DNA of 64,000 nucleotides from Agrobacterium larrymoorei (GTDB lineage: Bacteria; Pseudomonadota; Alphaproteobacteria; Rhizobiales; Rhizobiaceae). Shown one piece after another: positions 56,281 to 64,000 of this stretch. The notes beneath the pieces are model-generated. The model did not search any database. It was not told where the DNA came from and saw only the letters and a list, made by a program, of their open reading frames with translations. The position numbers were made by a program, and so were the translations under genes. The DNA is taken from positions 47,218 through 111,217 of the forward strand of contig NZ_JAAMFB010000015.1 in the NCBI RefSeq assembly GCF_013322225.1, in the 5' to 3' direction. The stretch's first letter is position 1, and every line of letters starts with the position of its first letter.

Positions 56281-56931
56281 ATGCCGTCACATTCGGGAAA
56301 AAGTTTGTTGAACGACGTGAAGCAACAGGAAAGATACCGGGAGGCCCAAGAGGGATTTCCTATTGATTATGTGGCTGAATTTCTGACCATGCGCGGCGCG
56401 AAGCCGGTTTCGGTCATCATGTCACCGACCGGAGATGATGGTTCGACCGCCACCGTAATGCTCGCGCGCGCCATGTCTGAATTGGGGCGGTCGGTGGTTT
56501 TGGTCGACATGAGCGCATCAGGCGCACCAACACGCCTGATGTCAGCAGATACGGGACTTGCAGGTATTCTGGATCTTCTGGTTGGAGATGCAGCTTTCGG
56601 CGAGACCATCCATCATGACAGGCTCTCCAATGCTCACATCGTTCCGCAAGGCATCGTAAGATCGTCACAGGCAAGCCGCATCCGCGAGCGGCTTACAATG
56701 GTTGTAGGTGCGCTGTCCGGCACCTATGATTCTGTGCTTCTGGAATTCGGTGCCGCGGAGGCGTCGGACCTCAACCACATCTTAAAACATATCGACGCAG
56801 AACTCGTGCTTTCTCTTCCGCAAGGCGACAAGCAAGTCCTTCGCGATGCCCTCACCGATTTGGAACGCGAGGGATATCGGCAGGTCATACCCATGGTGAA
56901 CGCGCCAAGGAGAGCCAGCGGCGAAACTTAA
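56281..56931 (+). CDS. BY-kinase-like ATPase domain with degenerate P-loop
   Basis: 216 aa. It resembles the cytoplasmic ATPase domain of Wzc/ExoP polysaccharide co-polymerases: VAEFLTMRGAKPVSVIMSPT, ARAMSELGRSVVLVDMSASG and GLAGILDLLVGDAAFGETI. The Walker A position reads SPTGDDGST (residues 48-56), lacking the lysine, no tyrosine cluster ends it, and the Wzz membrane domain is absent. Probably a non-catalytic or regulatory partner; ATP binding is doubtful. Divergent from the export gene. The start has no clear binding site. Confidence 0.7.
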   Translation: MPSHSGKSLLNDVKQQERYREAQEGFPIDYVAEFLTMRGAKPVSVIMSPTGDDGSTATVMLARAMSELGRSVVLVDMSASGAPTRLMSADTGLAGILDLLVGDAAFGETIHHDRLSNAHIVPQGIVRSSQASRIRERLTMVVGALSGTYDSVLLEFGAAEASDLNHILKHIDAELVLSLPQGDKQVLRDALTDLEREGYRQVIPMVNAPRRASGET

Positions 56932-57009
56932 GATGGCTTCCGAACGAAGGCTTGCCCTAGGTCTACCGCATGATCAGCGGGAGGCGTCGTAGATGAGACC
57001 CAATCCCGT

Positions 57010-57453
57010 TCAGCGTCGTACCGAAACAATCGACTTACGGCTGAAATTGGAGACCTGGACGCGGCCCGACTGATTGCCGCCAAGAATTTGCGCTGTCTTG
57101 CCGCTCAAGCTCTTCAGTATCCCGGCGTGATAACGTTTGCCGCTTCGCACCACCACAACGTCACCCGGTTTAGCACCAGTGACAGGAACTGCGTAACCGA
57201 AAGATGACCAGGACTTCGCAAAGCCCGAGGATTTGGGTGGAGTGCGGCCAGACTTTTCAGCGATAAAGCTCAAAAAATGCCCGCACCAAGGCGTCTTTCG
57301 CGGATTAACCCCCAACAACGCCTTGAGCGTCTTGTTGTTTTTGCCTTCGTGAAGCCCGCTATATTGCTGGGCTTGGGATAGCATGCCCGCAGATGCGGGA
57401 GCGGCGATAGTTACACACAAGGCCGCAGCCAGAAGAAACGCAGATACTCTCAA
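57010..57453 (-). CDS. Secreted TIGR02594/CHAP-like cysteine hydrolase
   Basis: 147 aa from TTG 57451-57453 with AAAGGGCAAGAG upstream, which gives an ideal signal peptide (RVSAFLLAAALCVTIAAPAS, cut before AGM). A GTG 15 codons earlier (57498) is the alternative. Mature domain: TPWCGHFLSFIAEKSGR with the likely nucleophile Cys, GAKPGDVVVVRSGKRYHAGIL with the His, and ILGGNQSGRVQVSNF. Family members act like NlpC/P60 or CHAP peptidoglycan hydrolases; substrate inferred. Confidence 0.8.
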   Translation of the reverse strand: MRVSAFLLAAALCVTIAAPASAGMLSQAQQYSGLHEGKNNKTLKALLGVNPRKTPWCGHFLSFIAEKSGRTPPKSSGFAKSWSSFGYAVPVTGAKPGDVVVVRSGKRYHAGILKSLSGKTAQILGGNQSGRVQVSNFSRKSIVSVRR

Positions 57454-57657
57454 ACTCTTGCCCTTTAAAGGCGTAGTACAGCTTCGCTCCGGCCCCACCG
57501 AAGTGACATACGCAAATTCAAAGAAAGCGGCCCTGCCCCGTCCATAAGGAGTGCAATTGCCTGCTGGAGAGGCGATCTAGGCCCGCAATTTAGCGAGAAT
57601 TTGACGAGACATTGGCGAGAATTAGAACCGTTTGCTCAAAAAAGCAGCTTCTTCTTC

Positions 57658-58215
57658 TCAAAATAGCGAAGCTTGTGCGCTTTCTGCCGCGTTTTCGAAA
57701 ATGCCTTCCAGCGCAAGCATCCGTTTCTTAACGGCCACACCGCCAGTCGCAGAGAAGCCGCCAAGCTTACCTCCAGCCGCAAGAACCCGGTGGCAGGGAA
57801 CGAGCAGCGGAACAGGATTGGCTGCCATGGCACGCCCTACCTCACGTGCACCCTCCGGCCCCGCGCCAAGCTCCTTTGCAAGAGCCCCATAGGTCGTCGC
57901 ATGCCCCCACGGTAGATTCCGGACAGCATTATAAACCGTTGTATGAAATGGATTTTTCCCTTCAATGCCGAGAACAGCATCAGCAAAATCGACTCTACTC
58001 CCCTCGAAGTAAGCCTTGGCCTTCTCCACGACGCCTTGAATCGCATGGGACGGCTCCGCACGTTGCGAAAATGCGGCGCGGGCAAGCAGCAGCCCTTCCG
58101 CCTCCGCAGATGTTGCGACCGGCAACTGGAAACGACATATCACGTCGCCTGACCAGGCAATCACGCAGTGACCGGCCGCCGTGTTAAATATTGAGTAATA
58201 TTTTGGGCTACTCAT
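57658..58215 (-). CDS. ogt: Methylated-DNA-[protein]-cysteine S-methyltransferase
   Basis: 185 aa. Acceptor motif PCHRV with Cys141, the preceding helix-turn-helix GHATTYGALAKELG and AREVGRAMAANPVP, and the active-site loop. It removes methyl groups from O6-methylguanine in DNA in a suicidal reaction. No AraC-type Ada domain, so Ogt rather than Ada. Stands alone. Confidence 0.92.
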   Translation of the reverse strand: MSSPKYYSIFNTAAGHCVIAWSGDVICRFQLPVATSAEAEGLLLARAAFSQRAEPSHAIQGVVEKAKAYFEGSRVDFADAVLGIEGKNPFHTTVYNAVRNLPWGHATTYGALAKELGAGPEGAREVGRAMAANPVPLLVPCHRVLAAGGKLGGFSATGGVAVKKRMLALEGIFENAAESAQASLF

Positions 58216-58387
58216 GCTGTTTCGCCATATTTAACTAAAAATTTTCCAAATCTTTTCTGAGAAAATTTACGGAAGCAAACCGTTTTCTGACGCGCGTGCG
58301 CAACCAGACGCTTCGGCTCTCTGAAACTCCGCATGTGCTTTCAGGAGTCGCTTCAGAACCTCAGTATACGCATCGGCACAAAATAAA

Positions 58388-58417
58388 AGCCACCCGGCGG
58401 TTACGCGACGGGTGGCT
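58388..58417 (-). terminator. Terminator after the DUF982 gene
   Basis: A 9-bp stem AGCCACCCG/CGGGTGGCT with a 12-base loop, followed on the minus strand by TTTATTTTGTG. Lies 39 bases after the stop. Confidence 0.85.
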
Positions 58418-58455
58418 GAAACTTTTCATCTGTCGTTGAGTGACAGGCGGCTCGT

Positions 58456-58773
58456 TTAGGAGGCCAGCTTTCGACCTTCCAGCAGGCAGTTCGCATCACG
58501 GCTTGCTTCGATGAATGCGGTACGCGCGATCTCACCGGAAACACTTCCCATAAGCGAGGCGCGGCAAAGCCGTGTTGCTTGCTCATAAGCCTTGCCGTGG
58601 CGGCTTGGCCATTCATGCTGCAGGAAATCAAAGGCCTCATAAACGCCGTTGAAGATTCGAGGAGCGCCATTCTCCAAGGATATTACTACTGGCGCATCCC
58701 ACTTAACGTCATTCAGCATCATTGATTGGACTTCCATACTCAATTCACTCGCCCCAAACGTAGAGCCCGACAT
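58456..58773 (-). CDS. DUF982 protein
   Basis: 105 aa, starting at ATG 58771-58773 (MSGSTFGASELSMEVQSM); a later ATG is possible. DUF982 motif: WDAPVVISLENGAPRIFNGV, then YEAFDFLQHEWPSRHGKAY and a helical end with AFIEASRDANCLL. Small rhizobial family of unknown function, often in many copies. Ends at a good terminator. Confidence 0.82.
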   Translation of the reverse strand: MSGSTFGASELSMEVQSMMLNDVKWDAPVVISLENGAPRIFNGVYEAFDFLQHEWPSRHGKAYEQATRLCRASLMGSVSGEIARTAFIEASRDANCLLEGRKLAS

Positions 58774-58911
58774 ATGGTTCCGCTTCGGATGGATTAAAAA
58801 CAATAAAATTCACCCTTTAAAAACCATAGGCATTTCAGAGCCGTAGTATACGCTCTGAACGGGTAATCACGTCATCAAAACTCATTCAAACCGAAGTGAA
58901 GCAGAGGGTCC

Positions 58912-60360
58912 ATGTCCAAACAGGAAACGCCGATAATCGTCTGGTTTCGCAAGGACTTGCGTCTCTCCGACAACCGCGCGCTGGCAGCAGCCAAAGAGCA
59001 TGGCGGCCCAATCATCCCGGTCTACATCAGGGAAGAGAGGCAGGGCTCGAACGGCCCGCTGGGCGGTGCGCAGGAGTGGTGGCTGCACCACTCACTGGCG
59101 GCGTTGTCGCAAGCATTGGAGAAGGCCGGAAGCCGCCTGATTTTGCTCGGCGGAGACGCCGAAAAAACCCTGAAATCACTTATTGCAGATACGGGCGCCA
59201 CCGCCATTTTCTGGAACCGCCGATACGATCCCGATGGCATGGAAATCGACAGCGCGCTGAAACAGAAGTTTCGCGACGATGGGCTGGAAGTGGAAAGCTT
59301 TGCCGGGCATCTGCTGCATGAACCTTCCAAGGTCAAGACCAAGACCGGCGGCCCCTATCGCGTCTACACGCCGTTCTGGCGCGCAATCGAAGGCGGTGAG
59401 GAACCGCAGGAGCCGACCTCGGCCCCGCGCAAGCTACCTGCGCCTTCCAGCTGGCCGAAATCGGAAAAGCTCGATAGCTGGAAACTTCTGCCGACGAAGC
59501 CAAATTGGGCCAAGGACTTCTCCGAAATCTGGACTCCGGGCGAAGCTGGTGCTCATGAGAAGCTGGAGGACTTCATCGATTCCGCTTTAAAGGGTTATGA
59601 GAATGGCCGTGACTTTCCGGCCAAGCCCGCAACCTCCATGCTCTCCCCCCATCTCGCACAGGGCGAAATTACGCCTGCCCAGCTTTGGCACGCCACAAGG
59701 GGTCTCTCGAAGCACATCGCCTCCAACGATATCAGCCGCTTCCGCAAGGAAATCGTCTGGCGGGAGTTCTGCTACCATCTCCTCTTCCACTTCCCCAAGC
59801 TGGACGAGAAGAACTGGAACGACAGTTTCGACGCCTTCGAGTGGAAAAACGACGCGGCCAAATTCAATGCGTGGACCAAGGGCATGACGGGATATCCAAT
59901 CGTGGACGCGGGAATGCGCCAACTCTGGAAGCACGGCGTTATGCACAACCGGGTGCGCATGATCACGGCCTCGTTCCTCATCAAGCATCTGCTGATCGAC
60001 TGGCGAAAGGGCGAGAAGTGGTTTCGCGATACGCTGGTGGATGCGGACCCGGCATCCAATGCGGGCAACTGGCAGTGGGTCGCAGGGTCTGGTGCCGACG
60101 CCTCACCCTTCTTCCGCATTTTCAACCCCATCATTCAGGGAGAGAAGTTCGACGGCGATGGCGAGTATGTGAAAACCTTCGTACCCGAGTTGCAAAAGCT
60201 GGACCGCAAATTCATCCACAAGCCCTTCGATGCCCCAAAGGATGTGCTTGCGAAGGTCGGCATCGAACTCGGTAAGACGTACCCGAAGCCAATCGTCGAT
60301 CATAACGAGGCACGCCAGAGGGCTCTCGCCGCCTATTCGGATATCAAGAAGAGTGAATAA
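58912..60360 (+). CDS. phrA: Deoxyribodipyrimidine photolyase (class III CPD, PhrA-like)
   Basis: 482 aa. N-terminal antenna domain (IIVWFRKDLRLSDNRALAAA, GGPIIPVYIRE) and C-terminal FAD domain with RFRKEIVWREFCYHLLFHFP, MTGYPIVDAGMRQLWKHG, MHNRVRMITASFLIKH and NAGNWQWVAGSGADASPFFR. The last motifs are the FAD- and CPD-binding signatures. It splits cyclobutane pyrimidine dimers with blue light. It strongly resembles the Agrobacterium class III enzyme as I remember it; the gene symbol depends on that. Confidence 0.9.
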   Translation: MSKQETPIIVWFRKDLRLSDNRALAAAKEHGGPIIPVYIREERQGSNGPLGGAQEWWLHHSLAALSQALEKAGSRLILLGGDAEKTLKSLIADTGATAIFWNRRYDPDGMEIDSALKQKFRDDGLEVESFAGHLLHEPSKVKTKTGGPYRVYTPFWRAIEGGEEPQEPTSAPRKLPAPSSWPKSEKLDSWKLLPTKPNWAKDFSEIWTPGEAGAHEKLEDFIDSALKGYENGRDFPAKPATSMLSPHLAQGEITPAQLWHATRGLSKHIASNDISRFRKEIVWREFCYHLLFHFPKLDEKNWNDSFDAFEWKNDAAKFNAWTKGMTGYPIVDAGMRQLWKHGVMHNRVRMITASFLIKHLLIDWRKGEKWFRDTLVDADPASNAGNWQWVAGSGADASPFFRIFNPIIQGEKFDGDGEYVKTFVPELQKLDRKFIHKPFDAPKDVLAKVGIELGKTYPKPIVDHNEARQRALAAYSDIKKSE

Positions 60361-60491
60361 ACGGGGGCTGGGCAAGATTTTGCGTTGGAACCCTATTCAC
60401 GGGAAGATAATTTCTTGTCACAACCGCGATGAATAATGACATAGGCATCATCGCTGATATCATAATCGCTGACTGGCAAGAAGGCCCGATC

Positions 60492-61529
60492 ATGACCATT
60501 CATACCTCCGTGCTAACCGCAATCGGCAACACGCCGCTCATCCGTCTGAAGGCAGCATCTGAGGCTACGGGCTGCGAAATTCTCGGCAAGGCCGAATTTA
60601 TGAATCCCGGCCAGTCGGTCAAGGATCGTGCAGCGCTCTATATCATCCGCGACGCGGAACGTCGTGGCCAGCTACGCCCCGGCGGCACCATTGTCGAAGG
60701 CACGGCGGGCAACACCGGCATCGGCCTTTCGCTGGTTGCCAATGCGCTGGGTTACAAGACAGTCATCGTCATTCCCGAAACCCAGAGCCAGGAAAAGAAG
60801 GATGCGCTAAAGCTTCTCGGCGCGCAGCTTGTCGAGGTTCCGGCGGCTCCCTATTCCAACCCGAACAACTATGTGAAGGTTTCCGGCAGGCTCGCAAAGC
60901 AACTGGCCGAGACGGACCCGAACGGCGCAGTCTGGGCAAACCAGTTCGATAATATCGCCAACCGTCAGGCGCATATCGAAACCACGGCACCGGAAATCTG
61001 GGACCAGACGGATGGCAAGGTGGATGGCTTCATCTGCGCGGTCGGCTCCGGTGGCACGCTGGCAGGCGTGGCGGATGGCCTGCGGGATTTCAACCCCGAT
61101 ATCAAGATCGGCATTGCAGATCCTGAAGGTGCAGCACTTTACGAGTTCTACAAGAACGGCGTGCTGAAATCCGAGGGCTCGTCCATCACCGAAGGCATCG
61201 GTCAGGGTCGCATCACCGCCAATCTTGAAGGTTTTACGCCGGATTTTGCCTATCGCATTTCGGACGCGGAAGCCCTGCCCATCCTTTATGATCTGGTGAC
61301 AAAGGACGGTTTGTGCCTTGGCGGTTCGTCGGGCATTAACATTGCCGGTGCAATTCGGCTTGCCCGCGACCTCGGTCCGGGGCATACAATCGTCACCATA
61401 CTTTGCGACTATGGTAACCGTTATCAGTCCAAGCTCTTCAACCCGGATTTCCTGCGGTCCAAGGGTCTTCCCCTTCCCACATGGTTGACGGAAAAGAGGG
61501 AGGTTTCGGTTCCGTACGAAACCGTCTGA
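60492..61529 (+). CDS. cysK: Cysteine synthase A
   Basis: 345 aa, starting at ATG 60492 (MTIHTSVLTAIGNTPLIRLK) with GAAGG upstream. PLP lysine Lys44 in PGQSVKDRAA, the substrate loop EGTAGNTGIG, the phosphate-binding GSGGT loop, and ITEGIGQGRI. It makes cysteine from O-acetylserine and sulfide. It is somewhat longer than Escherichia coli CysK. The downstream AlaX and sulfurtransferase genes, 12 and 30 bases apart, form a likely sulfur/cysteine-related operon. Confidence 0.9.
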   Translation: MTIHTSVLTAIGNTPLIRLKAASEATGCEILGKAEFMNPGQSVKDRAALYIIRDAERRGQLRPGGTIVEGTAGNTGIGLSLVANALGYKTVIVIPETQSQEKKDALKLLGAQLVEVPAAPYSNPNNYVKVSGRLAKQLAETDPNGAVWANQFDNIANRQAHIETTAPEIWDQTDGKVDGFICAVGSGGTLAGVADGLRDFNPDIKIGIADPEGAALYEFYKNGVLKSEGSSITEGIGQGRITANLEGFTPDFAYRISDAEALPILYDLVTKDGLCLGGSSGINIAGAIRLARDLGPGHTIVTILCDYGNRYQSKLFNPDFLRSKGLPLPTWLTEKREVSVPYETV

Positions 61530-61541
61530 GGTCAATACCCT

Positions 61542-62279
61542 ATGCCCGTGAATGCCCTGTTTCGTGATGACTTTTATCTTTCAACTTGCGAAGCGGTGGT
61601 GACAGGGGTCCACGAAGACGGTGGCATAGAGCTGGATCGGACCTGTTTCTATGCCACATCCGGCGGCCAGCCGGGCGATACGGGCTTTCTTGAGCGCGCC
61701 GATGGCTCTAACATCGAGCTTGGCGTAACCAAGAATGGCGCAGATAAAAGCGTCATCATCCACGTTCCGCTGGAAGGCCAGCCTTCGCCGCAGGTCGGTG
61801 AAAAGCTGACGGCGCATATCGACTGGCCGCGCCGTCACAAGCTCATGCGCATGCACACGGCCTGCCACCTTCTTTCCGTTCTCTGCCCCTGGCCCGTCAC
61901 TGGCGCTGCGGTGGGTGAAGAGGAATCGCGCATCGATTTCGACATGTCGGAAACCATCGACAAGGATGAAATCACCGCGAAGCTTGCCGAGCTCGTCGCG
62001 CAGAACCATCCGGTTTACGTGCAGTGGATTACCGACGAGGAACTGGCAGCCAATCCGGAGCTCGTCAAATCGAAGAATGTGCGCCCGCCTGTCGGCATGG
62101 GCCGCGTCAGCCTCGTCTGCATTGGCGAGAATTCTTCGGTTGACAGCCAGCCCTGCGGGGGCACTCATGTCTTGAAGACTGAGGAAATCGGCGAAATCCA
62201 CATCGCCAAGATCGAAAAGAAGGGCAAGGAAAACCGCCGTTTCCGTATCCGCTTCGGCAAGCCCGCCGACGCTGCCTAA
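61542..62279 (+). CDS. AlaX-type alanyl-tRNA editing protein
   Basis: 245 aa, medium AlaX (AlaX-M). An N-terminal beta domain with CFYATSGGQPGDTGFLER and the editing domain with the zinc site HTACH (His105, His109) and CGGTH (Cys205, His209). It hydrolyses Ser- or Gly-tRNA(Ala) mischarged by AlaRS. No catalytic synthetase domain. Twelve bases after cysK, suggesting joint expression. Confidence 0.92.
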   Translation: MPVNALFRDDFYLSTCEAVVTGVHEDGGIELDRTCFYATSGGQPGDTGFLERADGSNIELGVTKNGADKSVIIHVPLEGQPSPQVGEKLTAHIDWPRRHKLMRMHTACHLLSVLCPWPVTGAAVGEEESRIDFDMSETIDKDEITAKLAELVAQNHPVYVQWITDEELAANPELVKSKNVRPPVGMGRVSLVCIGENSSVDSQPCGGTHVLKTEEIGEIHIAKIEKKGKENRRFRIRFGKPADAA

Positions 62280-62309
62280 TTAAGTCGTCCTATTTCTGGG
62301 AGAAACACC

Positions 62310-63731
62310 GTGAGCACCGATAAAAGCCGTTTCGTCGTCTCGGCGCATTGGGTCGAGCAGCAGCTTGGCACACCCCATTTCCGCGTTGTGGATGCCTCGT
62401 GGTATTTGCCCGCCCATAAGCGCGACGGAAAACAGGAATATGCCGAAGGTCACATTCCCGGCGCCGTCTTCTTCGATCAGGATGTGATTGCCGATCACGA
62501 TACCGGTCTGCCTCATTCCCTGCCCTCGCCGGAATTCTTCGCCGAAGCGGTCGGGCAACTCGGTATCGAAGAGACCGATACGATCGTCGTTTATGACGGC
62601 CCCGGCTTCTTCTCCGCGCCGCGCGTCTGGTGGATGCTGCGCGTGATGGGGGCCGAGAAGGTTTATGTGCTGGATGGTGGCCTCGATGGCTGGAAGGCCG
62701 CTGGCAAGCCGCTCGAGACGGAAGCACCGAAGCCGGAACCCGCCACCTTCCACGCCGATTTTAACGCCCGCCGCGTCACATCTTTCTCCGATATGCGCAC
62801 CGTGGTCGATGCCGGGCAGAAACAGATTGCCGATGCCCGCGGCGCCGGTCGCTTTACCGGGGACGAGGCCGAGCCGCGTGCCGGCATGCGCTCCGGCCAC
62901 ATGCCAGGTGCCCGCAGCCTGCCCGCGACAGCCTTTTCCGAAAACGGCCATTTCAAGGATCTTCCCACCATCCGCAAGATGATTGCCGAAGCGGGGATAG
63001 ATCTCTCCAAGCCTGTCGTTACCAGCTGCGGCTCCGGCGTCACCGCCGCCGTCATCACGCTGGCGCTCGAGTCTCTCGGCCATTCGGACAATTCGCTGTA
63101 TGACGGCTCATGGTCGGAATGGGGCTCCAAGCAGGATACACCCGTCGTCACCGGCCCGGCAGAGCCCCTGCCCGCCAACCCGCATGGCCCACTGAAAGCC
63201 CATGTCACGCAGCTGGAAATGACCTCGGCACCAAAGGTCAGCCTGCCCGTTCCGGTCAATATCCAGACCGCAATCATGCGCACCAACAATATCCCGCTGC
63301 ATTTCTATCGCTACCTCTACTGGCGCGTCGGCAAACGCTGGCACTGGCAGAAGCGCATGCGCATGAGCGACGCCGAGCTTTCCGCCGTGCTGCATGATCC
63401 CAAGAACTGTGTCACCGTGCTCTACCTCAACGGCTCACCCGCAGGCTTCTTCGAATTCAACAAGGGCAGCGACGACGTTACCGAGCTTTCCTATTTCGGC
63501 CTGATGGAAGAGGCCATTGGCGCTGGCGTGGGCAAATGGTTCCTGCTGCAGGCGCTCTATTCGGTCTGGCAGGACAACCCCAAAAAAGTCACCGTCTCCA
63601 CCAACACGCTGGACCACCCCCGCGCACTCCAGCTCTACCAAATGATGGGCTTCTCCCCCGTCAGCACCTATGAGGCATGGGTTGAGCCATTGACGGATAG
63701 CGAGTATCTGGAGATTTCGCGGCGGGGGTGA
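62310..63731 (+). CDS. Fused 3-mercaptopyruvate sulfurtransferase - GNAT acetyltransferase
   Basis: 473 aa in one frame. Residues 8-275 are a two-rhodanese SseA: VVDASWYLPAHKRDGKQEYA, HIPGAVFFDQD, and catalytic Cys240 in SCGSGVTAAVI. After a short linker (PANPHGPLKAHVTQLE), residues about 304-473 are a GNAT: YRYLYWRVGKRWHWQKRMRM, GSPAGFFEFN, acetyl-CoA loop EEAIGAGVGKWFLLQ and NTLDHPRALQLYQMMGFSPV. In related genomes I would expect two adjacent genes; no stop separates them here. ATG 63219 could still start the GNAT part alone. Last gene after cysK and alaX. Confidence 0.85.
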   Translation: MSTDKSRFVVSAHWVEQQLGTPHFRVVDASWYLPAHKRDGKQEYAEGHIPGAVFFDQDVIADHDTGLPHSLPSPEFFAEAVGQLGIEETDTIVVYDGPGFFSAPRVWWMLRVMGAEKVYVLDGGLDGWKAAGKPLETEAPKPEPATFHADFNARRVTSFSDMRTVVDAGQKQIADARGAGRFTGDEAEPRAGMRSGHMPGARSLPATAFSENGHFKDLPTIRKMIAEAGIDLSKPVVTSCGSGVTAAVITLALESLGHSDNSLYDGSWSEWGSKQDTPVVTGPAEPLPANPHGPLKAHVTQLEMTSAPKVSLPVPVNIQTAIMRTNNIPLHFYRYLYWRVGKRWHWQKRMRMSDAELSAVLHDPKNCVTVLYLNGSPAGFFEFNKGSDDVTELSYFGLMEEAIGAGVGKWFLLQALYSVWQDNPKKVTVSTNTLDHPRALQLYQMMGFSPVSTYEAWVEPLTDSEYLEISRRG

Positions 63732-64000
63732 GGTGTGGCTGTCACGGAGAACGTGGCAAAACCCCTCACCAAGAAAACCTAGGACTTCGCTTTGCGAAGT
63801 CCTAGGTTTTCTATCCTCTCCCACAAGGGGACCGTTGCGTAACCACGTAGGCCACACAGCCACCTGACATACACACGCCTTTCCCCGCCGCCCTTTCTCT
63901 CGAGGGGCGGTTCTTGGTTCATGTCGGCTGGTTGATGGGTGATGTGGCTGACTGCGGACACAGTTCTCCCCTCGGCTCACGTGCTCAGCGTCACCCAGCG
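63732..64000. other. Right-edge intergenic segment
   Basis: No gene seen up to the window edge. Holds the long hairpin at 63772-63812; the remainder is GC-rich sequence with short C- and G-runs. Confidence 0.5.
63772..63812 (+). terminator. 19-bp perfect hairpin, probable terminator
   Basis: AGAAAACCTAGGACTTCGC pairs with its exact complement across a TTT loop, 40 bases after the sulfurtransferase-GNAT stop. The distal arm ends in TTTTCT, so it can act as a terminator for the cysK group; a stem this long may also be a dispersed repeat element. Confidence 0.65.

Noticed and set aside
56262..56290. EcfG-type promoter GGAAC...CGTC near the BY-kinase-like gene
   Set aside because: The -10 would fall inside the coding region, downstream of the start codon, and does not match CGTT.

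Overview
The window looks like a chromosomal segment of an alphaproteobacterium, order Hyphomicrobiales (Rhizobiales), most likely family Rhizobiaceae and close to Agrobacterium/Rhizobium. The reasons are the protein sequences and lengths of RpoB (1379 aa), RpoC (1402 aa) and EF-Tu (391 aa), adk in place of rpmJ between secY and rpsM, a class III (PhrA-like) photolyase, an ExoD protein, a UvrB with long extra termini, alphaproteobacterial DUF families (DUF2842, DUF982, DUF2934) and promoters of the alphaproteobacterial CTTGAC-N17 type. The genus call is an inference from remembered sequences, not from a search.

Positions 1-34,616 are almost entirely translation and transcription machinery on the minus strand. 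In transcription order (right to left): tuf copy 2; tRNA-Trp, secE, nusG; rplK, rplA, rplJ, rplL, rpoB, rpoC; then, after a small accessory island, the str operon (rpsL, rpsG, fusA, tuf copy 1), the S10 cluster (rpsJ to rpsQ), the spc cluster (rplN to rplO, then secY, adk) and the alpha cluster (rpsM, rpsK, rpoA). Rho-independent terminators or attenuator-like hairpins, and recognisable promoters, divide this block at rpoC end, rplL|rpoB, tuf1|rpsJ, rpsQ|rplN, rplO|secY, adk|rpsM and rpsK|rpoA. Five promoters here and further along (rpsM, rpsJ, tuf2, tRNA-Trp, tRNA-Pro) share an nTAAAC -10 element. The two tuf genes appear identical except for one synonymous base in the last sense codon.

The island between the str operon and rpoC (about 18.8-20.4 kb) holds a conserved small acidic protein, a MazE/MazF toxin-antitoxin pair with a perfect palindromic operator, and a protein with an RX4H motif of HEPN type.

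Positions 34.7-64 kb are ordinary accessory and housekeeping genes: a TerC-family membrane protein with a structured 5' leader, MliC-like lysozyme inhibitor, PAS protein, tRNA-Gly and tRNA-Tyr, rlmB, a thioesterase, a DUF1501/DUF1800 secreted pair, a RelBE-type toxin-antitoxin pair, uvrB, an APH(6)-like kinase without a normal start codon, heme A synthase, several small stress-type proteins preceded by GGAAC-N16-CGTT (EcfG-type) promoters, tRNA-Asn, exoD, a DedA protein, a phosphatase, tRNA-Pro, an exopolysaccharide group (glycosyl-phosphate transferase, export lipoprotein, BY-kinase-like protein with a degenerate P-loop), ogt, a CPD photolyase, cysK, an AlaX editing protein and a fused sulfurtransferase-GNAT gene. 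Several genes of 24-49 codons with good ribosome binding sites are annotated as well.

I did not find a clearly new multi-gene system. The items I would look at first are the fused SseA-GNAT protein, the kinase that seems to use AUU, the HEPN-like gene beside MazEF, the terC leader RNA, the shared nTAAAC promoters, the EcfG-type small genes, and the degenerate BY-kinase-like protein beside a promoter/palindrome in the polysaccharide region.
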